64,000 nucleotides of DNA from Pseudoips prasinana. Taxonomy: Eukaryota > Arthropoda > Insecta > Lepidoptera > Nolidae. Positions 21,701 through 33,700 of the stretch are shown one piece after another (position 1 is the stretch's first letter; the number at the start of each line of letters is the position of its first letter). The position numbers were made by a program, and so were the translations under genes. The stretch covers positions 1,741,001 through 1,805,000 of the forward strand of contig OX621234.1 of assembly GCA_951640165.1 (NCBI GenBank), written 5' to 3'. The notes beneath the pieces are model-generated. The model did no database searches. It was not told the origin of the DNA and saw only the letters and a list, made by a program, of their open reading frames with translations.

Positions 21701-24700
21701 TATGTATATAATAGATCGTTTTTTTGGTGAAAGTATCTATTTGAGAAAAAAATAATAGTCGTAGTCCTATATTTTTGATCAGTTATTTTTTTGTTTGGTT
21801 ATTCACTTATTTATACAACCATGCATTGCTTGACTTGGCACATACTGAGGAACACTGCCAAAAACTCAGTAATATTATTATTTTTTAATCAGGTTCACTT
21901 TAACATCTATTCACAATTTGATAATCAAAATGGTTGATATAAATGTAATCATTCTCAAGTAATTTTATCATTATCATAGTCTGAAATTTTATAGTATGCC
22001 TTTCTACACAAGTTGCCTTTAATTTTGTTTCAAAGTTGTTTGTTGAAAGTTTTCTGACGTCATTGGCAAGTTTGTTGTAGAAGCGTATACACTGCCCCAT
22101 TAAGAGTTACTGATTTTGTGGAGACGTGTAGCATGTGCAATATGATTATGATTATTTCGAGTATTTATAATATTATGTTCACTTTTCTTTTTCAAGTTAG
22201 TTCATAAAATACGTTGTCATATAATTTTGTTTCTTATTCAATGCGGATAATGCTGGCGACTTTGAATTTTACGCGACTTAGTTAAGGCAAATGTCTTTAT
22301 ATCTATTTTTGTTATAAATCGTATGACAAAGACAGGACATAGTAATGGCCTGTTGGCGTGGTTGGCAAATGCTTGCTTTTCACGCTGGAGCTCGTGGGTT
22401 CGATTCCCACCCAGGACAGATATTTGTGTGCTTGAACATGTCTGTTTGTCCTGAGTCTGGGTGTAATTATCTATATAAGTATGTATTTGTAAAAGAAAAG
22501 TATTATATTATGTAGTATATCAGTTAACTGGTGACCGTTGTACAAGCTCTGCTTAGTTTGGGATCAGATAACCGTATGTAAATAATGTCCTAGGATATTA
22601 TTATTATAGTAATAAGACTGCTTCTGCGGAACGCTACTTGCTCTAACTATTCCTCAGTGGCGAAATGAAACTAGAAATTTCCAGTATTTTTCATATAAAC
22701 ATTATAAACTACGATTAGAAGAACTTCAGTAATATAAAAACTACATTATAGTTGGGTCAATTTAATGGATCACATTTGACATCTGTGAGTTACTAGTAAA
22801 ATCAATAGTAAAATGACCTTATTTGGTAATTATTACAATAAAGATAAAAATTAATTGAAAAAAAAAAATAGTATTTGTGCAGTTCTAACTACGAAAAAAT
22901 AAATAATATTGTATGCCCGCCGGATCAGGTTGCGTTGTTGAATTTTGATGAAATGTCAAATGGTATCTATTTAATTGGCCCTACTATATTTGGTATTTCT
23001 TTGACTTGAAGCCAATGTAGTATACTTGAAAGCAATGACCGTTGCTATTACGATATCACCTGCTTTGCAATTTGTTATTTCTATATGTCTCTGTTCCGCT
23101 GTGTTTTTAAACTTAAAACGAGGGATAAAGCGAATTCTTATTTGAGAATTAGTTTATTTGACATGTTTATGGGTTACGAATAGTTGGTTCAGTAGAGAGT
23201 GACCCTGACTAGTAAACTAGAGTTTGTGGGTTCGATTCCACCCAGGGGATCTACCGGCTAAGTCGCCGCACTTGGATTTATTAAATGGCGTTCAAATAAA
23301 TAAAGGTTAAAAATGACTTAATCTATCGTTAAATCGGCTTCAACGTTGACAATCGATTCCGGACAATTTAGGACGTCACATGTGCCGATTTAACGATTGA
23401 TTGAGTCATTTTAACCTTTATTTATTTGAACGCCATTTAAGAAATCTATGTTCGAAATCAATCGTATTAAATATATGATTTTATTGAGCACGACTATTTT
23501 TTCTGTGTCTGCGTGCAATTTATCTACATAATATATATATATATTTACAAATATATAAGTATGTTTATCAGTTGACTGTCATAGTAGGCTCTGCCTAGTT
23601 TGGGGTGATGGCAATGTGTTAGTTGTCGCAGGATATTTATTACTAGCTGTGCCCCGCGGTTTTACCCGCGTTAAACTTTATAAATTATCACTGCTCCTCC
23701 CCCGTAGGTTCTAGCGTGATAATATGTAGCCTATATGTTGACCCGACCTCTACGTAATATTCATGCAAAATTTTAAGTAAATCCATGCAGTACTTTTTGA
23801 GTTGAGCCCGGACATACATACAGACAATAAATCCAAAAATTATATTTTTGTCTTCGATATCGATTGTAGGTCACGCCCCAGGTATCCTTTTAAAAAAATA
23901 TTCAATGTACAGTTTTAACTTTCCTACGATTTTATTATATGTATAGATATGTCCATTAATATTTGATTAACCCTTTAAAATTTTAGGAATGTGATTTATA
24001 AATGTTTAGTTTCTATGTCTATAAGTGTATTATTTTAAAAGTAAAGGGTGTCTTATGACTTTAATTATCTGGTGAATGGACTTTTCAAAACCTTCTGTTT
24101 TTAACCGACAGTAAAGGGAGTATTATGTTACGCGACATCTTTTTTATGCGATGCCATATAAATTTTCAAATTGATTGTTGTAAATGTAAAATTGGAGTGG
24201 GTTCTGTGGGTTTGCTTTTGAAATGACAACGCCCGTACTAGGGAAATGAATCCCTGTGTGGGTACTTTACAAACACATAATTGACGGACATAAAGTGCAT
24301 TTAAAATAAAATAAAAAAGGATTTTATTCACGTAGACTTTAAAAAAGCGCTTGTAAATAATCAGAACATGTTTGTAGTAATACAGTTGTATACATTATTA
24401 TTTCTAGTAACATAGATATTTAGGTACACATTGTATGAAAACATTTAAAAAAATTATTTTATTTTAGCATCGATATTTAGCTAGCTCGTATCAAGTTATT
24501 GTCAAGAGATTATGTTTAATTATCTAGTTTAAGTCTAATATTTTTACTACATATTGTCAGTCAGACTCAACTATCTGTGGGTCACAAAAATATTTTTCCT
24601 GTGCGGGAATCGAACCCGGGACATGAATTGGTGTGGCGACTGTGTTAACCGTTGCACCATACGTGCAGTTTTAAAATTATTATGTATTGTGTTATTTTAA

Positions 24701-27700
24701 AATGTAAGGCTGATTTTGATTATTGACTTTTGTTAAAAAGACTTTATTTGCTTTCAGCTTCCCGATGAATGTGTCCGGGGAATCGAACCAGTATGCCGCG
24801 CCCGCAGGCGAGATGTTACGACAATCGTATGTATTCTTTTTGTTGGTTTATTATGTGGTCTTTTGGTGTAGTGGGTAGTGACCCTGACTGCTAAGCCACA
24901 GGTCGTAGGTTCGATCCCCATAAGGGACAAATACTTATCGTATGAGCAGTGGTTACCCTGATGTACGTTGTTCAAGCCATCCATTAGGCCTCTGACATGG
25001 CTTAACGACTGTTGCCTAATGGCTACAATCGGGACAGACAGCTTAACGTGCCTTCCAAAGCACGAAGACGCTCAGAAATTAAACCACTTTGGTGGTCACC
25101 CATCTATGGCATGACTGTGAGCCTAGTTGCTTAACCTTGACGATAACTTACGGTCTGGTGATAGCATCTGGCTATTTTTGTGTGATGAGTATGATTATTT
25201 GTTCTGGGTGTAATTTATCGTTATAATATTATAAATACGAAAGTTTGTGAGTTGGAATGTATAGATGTTTGTTAGTCTTTCATGCAAAAACTACTAAACG
25301 GATTTTGATGAAATTTTGTGGTTTATATAGGTTATATAATTAACACATGGGCTATAATTAATCAAGTTTAAGGTGGGTGAAACCGCGGGGTACAGCTAGT
25401 GTATAATATGTAGTGATATATAAGTATGTTTATCAGTGGCTTGGTTGCCGTAGTACCAGTTCCGCCTAGTTTGGGATCAGATGACGGTGTGTTAGTTATC
25501 TCTACATATTTATGTTTGATAAATTGAAGTTGGTATGTTAAAAATAAGTGTAATTTTATTTTTATTTGGGAGTTCGTTGTTGCGGACTAATTTATGCGAA
25601 TTTTAGATGGGATGCGTTTTTTGTTTAGTTAATATTAAGTTAAGTTAGTATAAGTAAAGCATTTTTTTTGTTTCTATAACATATATTTAATATTAAGGTA
25701 TTATATCGTAATTGTGATTTGTTTTAGACAAAGAAGTAAAAAAATGGGTAATGAATATTTGCCAAATAATGAAATTTTTGGGTATTTACATGGAATTGTA
25801 TTTGTCGAGCTCACAATGCAATACATAAACACAGTTTATAACAGTAATTAAAAGCCACAAAATATTTAGAATTAGTTCGTTTGTGAGGTCTGTTTGTTAT
25901 ATACATTTTTATTAAGTCCTTAAATAAATAATAAATTGTATGTCAAATCTTTTGATACGCATAATGTTGATTAGAAAATGTTTGGATATTTAATAGAAAA
26001 CATAATAATTGGTAATAAAGGCATATTTTTTTATATTTTTGTTATTGTTGCAATAATTGAGATTGGTTAGTTGTTGATGTATGTTGTTGGACCTTTTCCT
26101 TTACACAGAGGAGAAATCTTACTATATTTCATTGGTGATGGAAAGCAGCCTTCTTCTATGCAGTTATTAAATAGATCTTCTACTAGGGGCGAACTTTTTA
26201 CTCTAGCGTATGGTCAGTGGCAACCCTAGTGTCGAGTTGAAGTTGACCAGTAAGCCTCTGACATGGCTTATGGACTGCTGTCTAACATCTACAACCGGGA
26301 CCCACAGCTTAACGTGCCCTCCTAAGCTCGGAGAGGCTCAGAAATTGAATCACTTCGGCGGTCACCTATCTGTAGACTAACCACGTGTTTAACTTCGTCG
26401 ATGACTTCCGGGCCGGTGGGAGCCCCTGGCTGCGAGCGCCTCTTTACAGCGGCACGAGTTGCGGCTATCGATCTAAACAATTGCAGACAAGTACCGCAGG
26501 GGCCCTCCGCTGCCGGAGAGGGACACGCGCCATGCCTACGTACTGCGCGCGAGCAGCCCCGCGCGGCGCGTGCGCGTGCGCAGACGTGTACTGCGCGGCT
26601 GTGCCACACTTTGTGCCGTGCTCACTCTCAACTATGTGCGTAAAGTCGAGGGGAGGAGACTCATCCAGCCCCGCTGCTCTATTCTCGACGGCCCACATTG
26701 CTCTTGCCGCATTCCTGGCCGAACTTACAATATGAGAGTAGGGGCTAGACGTCTCTGTTTTTATTATATTTTCATAATGTAATTTCATGTCAGCGATAAT
26801 ACTACTCAATACCATATTGTTAGGTTTCCACGTGCTTATGTCAACAAATATAAATAATAATGGTTTAATGTCCTTAATATCTTGTGTTGTCTAAGATAAG
26901 TTAATTTTATAGGTATTGCTTGATTTCCTCATGAGAAAACACATGTCAAGTGTATGAATAATTAACTGAATCCTATGATTCCACCCGCGTTAAACATTTT
27001 TAATTATAACCTACGTGTTATTCGGATATATATCCTATATTACTATAAAATTTAGTCAAAATCAATTTCAAAAACATACATACATCCATTCTCAATTTAT
27101 TATATTAATAAAACTGTTGATTTAGTAGTATTTATCAACCTTTCAGAAAATTTATAACATAAACATATCAATATAATCTCAAAACTTTTAATTAACATAC
27201 TCACTAACATCTTACCGAGAATGTATTTTCCAACATTTCTTTTTAATAAAACTCATGGTTTACATTAAAACTAAACTAAAAAAAGCGTGCAAACAAATTA
27301 AAAAAAGTTTTTAATTACTGATATAACCCTAATAAGAATAAATACAGTTATACCAACAAAAACACTTCTATTTCACATATCTTAATACAACTAATACACT
27401 GCTAAATAAACTAAGCAATACCTGTACTATAATAACCAGATAATAAACATACTTATATATTTCTAAATTTTTAAACGGACACCGTAGCCTAGTTGGTAGT
27501 GCTCCTGCCTAGCTGGTGGTCCTGAGTTTGAATTCCGGTAGGTGCAAGTATTTGTGTGATGAACACGAATATTTGTTTCGGAGTCATAGATATTTTCTAT
27601 GTATATAAGTATTTATCTATCTATATAAGTATGTATATCATCGCCTGGTACCCATAGTACAAGCTTTGCTTAATTTGGGGCTAGGATGAACTGTGTGACA

Positions 27701-30700
27701 TTGTCCCTATATATAAAAAATACATTACAGATGAATTACACTCAGAAACAGAAAATTAATTAAGATTTTATCGAACTGAGAATCGAACCCACGGCCTCTG
27801 GTTTAATGGTCTAGTGGTAAGTAACCCTGGTTACTTACCACTAGACTAATGAAACAAACACATTGTTCCGTACAAACCTAACATTCCTACCTCAAAAGGT
27901 AATTACTACGGTAACTATAGGTTTTTGTGTTGCCTTATGTTTTGGCATGGCATGGGACAACCGGAAGGGGAAGACCACGTCGAACATTCTCTGACCAAAT
28001 TGGAGATGTTCTCAAGAAAGGGCAGGTCAGAAGTACCCTAAACCGGCGAGCATGTATGAAGAATATAATGACAGTAATCGAGGCAAAAGACGTGTGCAAA
28101 GATCGTGACAAATGGAAATCCGTTGTCTCTGCCTACCCCTCTGGGAAACAGGCGTGAGTCTATGTATGTATATGTTATGTTTTTACAAATCATACTTCAT
28201 GCCATGCAAATGAACAACGGGTTGCCATAAAATGTATTTTGAAAATCAAGCACACGTATATCATCCTTAAGTTATTAGCGAGGTTAAGCACCTAGGGGCG
28301 CAGTCAGACTATAGATGGGTGACCATCAAAGTGGTTTGAGTTCTTAACACGTCCGTGCATCTTGGTTGTATTCGTTAGACTACAGTCGATAAACGTCGAG
28401 TAAGTCGATTGAGGCGCTCATAGCCAGATGCTTTTACCGGTCCGTAAGTGATTGGCGAGGTTAAGCAACTAGGCTCGGTCAGTCCATAGATGGGTGACCG
28501 CCAAAGTGGTTCAATTTGTGAGCGTCTCCGTGCTTCGGAGGGCACGTTAAACCGTCGGTCCCGGTTGTAGCCATTAGGCAACAGTCGTTAAGCCATGTCG
28601 GAGGCCTAACGAGCGGCTTGAACAACTCTGACACCAGGGTAACCACTGCCCATACAATAAGGTTAAGTTATCACTAAAATCTGTAGCTTACAAGTTGTTG
28701 GATAGCAGTTTTTAGCTTGTTATAAATAAGCTTACTTTATAATAATGCCCTTCTGATCGAACTTCTGTCACGGCGGCCAATCTCAAAGAAAATTAGCCAT
28801 CTGCGCGGGAAATATTATATTGAACAAGTGTGTCGAAAACACAGGGGCACTTTTTATTCCATCACTCTCATGATCCGATGGGATAACTAGCCACACGATT
28901 AGAAAGAGGTCAAGTACAAGGTCGACGACTTTACGTGAAGCCGAGGCCTGTTTAATTTACACTGATAGGCAAACAGCAAACAATTATACTAATAATAACA
29001 ATCAGAATGTCCTCCCGACCTCATTTCGCTGGGTGTAATTATCTATATAAGTATGTATTTACAAAAGAAAAGTATTATATGTAGTATATCAGTTATCTGG
29101 TTTCATAGTAGAACGTCTGCTTAGTTTGGGGTCAGATGGGCGTGTGTGAATAATGTTCCAGGATATTTTTTAAAAGACAGAACATGAATATCATATATGT
29201 GAATTTAAATTGCTTAACCACACATAACTATTAGTAACCAGTGCAAGTGACCTGGAGTATGGTTCCGTTAGCACCCTTTGACTACGGAACCTTAAAGAAC
29301 TGTTATATATAAATTAATAAATATCTCCAGACAAGTAACACACTGCTGTCTGATCCCAAACTAGGCAGTCTGCACTATGGCATACAGATAATAAGTATAA
29401 ACTTATATATTTCTAAATACATACATGTAGACTAACTATATATTGATAGGATACTACTCTGTCAAGAAAGTACCGGGAAAAGATCAATAATATGCAAAAT
29501 GTTTGTTATTCATCTAAATTTATTTTATCAACTTCAAAGCTCCTTCAGAAACTTTACACTTACGCCAACGAATAATCCATTCATCAAAACATTTTTTAAA
29601 CGCTGCTTTCGGAATTGAGTTCAGATCTCGCCCGAATTCTCCTTTATGTCTTCTACCGATTGAAAACGGATACCACGAAGTGGTAATTTCAGTTTAGGAA
29701 AAAGAAAGAAGTCAGCTGGAGCCATATCTGGTGAATATGGTGGTTGCTGGATGGTATTTGTTGAGTGTTTGGTCAAAAATTCGTTCACAATGATGGCCTT
29801 GTGCGAAGGCGCATTATCGTGGTGCAAAATCCAAGAATTTTCTTTCCACAAATCTGGCCTTGTTCGTCGAATTTGCTCTCTTAAACGCCGCATGACGCTC
29901 AAATAATATTCTTTATTTACCGTTCGACCTTCCGGTAAGAATTCAGAGTGCACAACACCGCGATAGTCAAAGAAAACAGTCAACATGACTTTGACTTTTG
30001 ATCGACTTTGGCGTGGTTTTTTCGGTTTCGGTTCAGTTGGAAGGCGCCACTCCGATGCTTGTTGACTAGTTTACATGTCAAACTCGTAAACCCACGTCTC
30101 GTCACCAGTAACAATGCGTTTCATGAATGTTGGGTCGGAATTGACTCGTTCTACCATGTCCTCAGCGACTTTCATGCGATTGAGTTTTTGGAGAAAATTC
30201 AGATCTTTTGGGACTAGCCGAGCGGCAACATGTTTCATACCCAAATAATTAGTTAAAATGGTACGAATCGACTAATGAGATACAGAAAGTTCGGCGGCTA
30301 TATCTCTCAGAGTTGAATGAGGATTTTCAGTCACTATTTCCTTCACATTTGCGATGTTAACTTCAGTTGCAGACGTTGATGGCCTACCAGAGCGAGACAA
30401 ATCTTTCATCACATCTCGACCGCTTTTGAACCACTCATAAGCACGAGTTTTTGATAAAGTCGATTCACCGTAAGCCTTCTGTAACATTTTCAGTGACTCC
30501 GAACACGAAATTCCATTAGCGATGCAAAATTTAAGACAAATTCTTTGTTCGATTTTTGGTCCATTATGAAATTCGCAATACACACTATATATGATATTAC
30601 TAAAACAAGCCCTGTATTTAATATAAACAACAGATGCAACTCAAACTCCGCGCCAAAATGGAAAACAGTTATGCCAATCTAACAACAACAAAAAAAACTA

Positions 30701-33700
30701 AAATATGAATTTGGAACCATAAACAAATCATCCATACCCGATACTTTTTTGACTGAATGTATCATGTGTTTTTATATATTTCTTTTAATTATTTATCTTA
30801 TCTGTACTAAGTGGACCTACCTACTTTTCAATCTCTACACCAAAGTCGACTGGGAGAAAATTCCTACGTCATAAAGTCCACGTCAGTACAACTTTGTCCT
30901 TAAAACTTTGAAAGAAATTGTTATATTAGACGTATCACTAAATGCTTACGTCATTAAGTCCACCTATGTACAACTATGAGCATAAAGTTTTGAATAAATT
31001 GACAAATTACACCAGACACTTTACATGAGACGTATCACCAAATGCTTACGTCATTTAGTCCACCTTTGTACAACTTTGAGCATAAAAGTTTGAATAAATT
31101 GACAAATTACACCAGACACTTTACATGAGACGTATCACTAAATGCTTACGTCATTAAGTCCACCTATGTACAACTTTGAGCATATAAAGGTTTGAATAAA
31201 TTGACAAATTACACCAGACAATTTACATGAGACGTATCACTAAATGCTTACGTCTTTAAGTCCACCTTTGTACAACTTTGAGCATAAAGGTTTGAATAAA
31301 TTGACAAATTACACCAGACACTTTACATGAGACGTATCACTAAATGCTTACGTCTTTAAGTCCACCTTTGTACAACTTTGAGCATAAAGGTTTGAATAAA
31401 TTGACAAATTACACCAGACACTTTACATGAGACGTATCACTAAATGCTTACGTCATTAAGTCCACCTTTGTACAACTTTGAGCATAAAGGTTTGAATAAA
31501 TTGACAAATTACACCAGACACTTTACATGAGACGTATCACTAAATGCTTACGTCTTTAAGTCCACCTTTGTACAACTTTGAGCATAAAGGTTTGAATAAA
31601 TTGACAAATTACACCAGACACTTTACATGAGACGTATCACTAAATGCTTACGTCATTAAGTCCACCTTTGTACAACTTTGAGCATAAAGGTTTGAATAAA
31701 TTGACAAATTACACCAGACACTTTACATGAGACGTATCACTAAATGTAAGCATTTAGTGATACGTCTCATGTCACATACAACTTTGAGCATAAAGGTTTG
31801 AATAAATTGACAAATTACACCAGACACTTTACATGAGACGTATCACTAAATGCTTACGTCTTTAAGTCCACCTTTGTACAACTTTGAGCATAAAGGTTTG
31901 AATAAATTGACAAATTACACCAGACACTTTACATGAGACGTATCACTAAATGTAAGCATTTAGTGATACGTCTCATGTAAAGTGTCTGGTGTAATTTGTC
32001 AATTTATTCAAACCTTTATGCTCAAAGTTGTATGTGACATGAGACGTATCACTAAATGTAAGCATTTAGTGATACGTCTCATGTAAAGTGTCTGGTGTAA
32101 TTTGTCAATTTATTCAAACCTTTATGCTCAAAGTTGTACAAAGGTGGACTTAATGACGTAAGCATTTAGTGATACGTCTCATGTAAAGTTTCTGGTGTAA
32201 TTTGTCAATTTATTCAAACCTTTATGCTCAAAGTTGTACAAAGGTGGACTTAAAGACGTAAGCATTTAGTGATACGTCTCATGTAAATTGTCTGGTGTAA
32301 TTTGTCAATTTATTCAAACCTTTATATGCTCAAAGTTGTACATAGGTGGACTTAATGACGTAAGCATTTAGTGATACGTCTCATGTAAAGTGTCTGGTGT
32401 AATTTGTCAATTTATTCAAACTTTTATGCTCAAAGTTGTACAAAGGTGGACTAAATGACGTAAGCATTTGGTGATACGTCTCATGTAAAGTGTCTGGTGT
32501 AATTTGTCAATTTATTCAAAACTTTATGCTCATAGTTGTACATAGGTGGACTTAATGACGTAAGCATTTAGTGATACGTCTAATATAACAATTTCTTTCA
32601 AAGTTTTAAGGACAAAGTTGTACTGACGTGGACTTTATGACGTAGGAACTTCTCATGTCACATACAACGAGCATAAAGGTTTGAATAAATTGACAAATTA
32701 CACCAGACACTTTACATGAGACGTATCACTAAATGCTTACGTCATTAAGTCCACCTTTGTACAACTTTGAGCATAAAGGTTTGAATAAATTGACAAATTA
32801 CACCAGACACTTTACATGAGACGTATCACTAAATGCTTACGTCATTAAGTCCACCTATGTACAACTTTGAGCATATAAAGGTTTGAATAAATTGACAAAT
32901 TACACCAGACAATTTACATGAGACGTATCACTAAATGTTTACGTCTTTAAGTCCACCTTTGTACAACTTTGAGCATAAAGGTTTGAATAAATTGACAAAT
33001 TACACCAGACACTTTACATGAGACGTATCACTAAATGCTTACGTCATTAAGTCCACCTTTGTACAACTTTGAGCATAAAGGTTTGAATAAATTGACAAAT
33101 TACACCAGACACTTTACATGAGACGTATCACTAAATGTAAGCATTTAGTGATACGTCTCATGTCACATACAACTTTAAGCATAAAGGTTTGAATAAATTG
33201 ACAAATTACACCAGACACTTTACATGAGACGTATCACTAAATGCTTACGTCATTAAGTCCACCTTTGTACAACTTTGAGCATAAAGGTTTGAATAAATTG
33301 ACAAATTACACCAGACACTTTACATGAGACGTATCACTAAATGTAAGCATTTAGTGATACGTCTCATGTCACATACAACTTTGAGCATAAAGGTTTGAAT
33401 AAATTGACAAATTACACCAGACACTTTACATGAGACGTATCACTAAATGCTTACGTCATTAAGTCCACCTTTGTACAACTTTGAGCATAAAGGTTTGAAT
33501 AAATTGACAAATTACACCAGACACTTTACATGAGACGTATCACTAAATGTAAGCATTTAGTGATACTTCTCATGTCACATACAACGAGCATAAAGGTTTG
33601 AATAAATTGACAAATTACACCAGAAACTTTACATGAGACGTATCACTAAATGCTTACGTCATTAAGTCCACCTTTGTACAACTTTGAGCATAAAGTTGCA

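Larger units (their letters stand above)
24859..25500 (+). mobile_element. SINE type 4 nest carrying a 5S-derived SINE and a small Helitron
   Basis: The SINE head (ttggtgtagtgggtagtgac, ggttcgatcccc) starts at 24859. A minus-strand 5S-derived SINE occupies about 24938-25180, a Helitron 25218-25399, and the SINE tail (gtatgtttatcagtggcttg.. tagtttgggatcagatg) ends about 25500. Confidence 0.65.
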
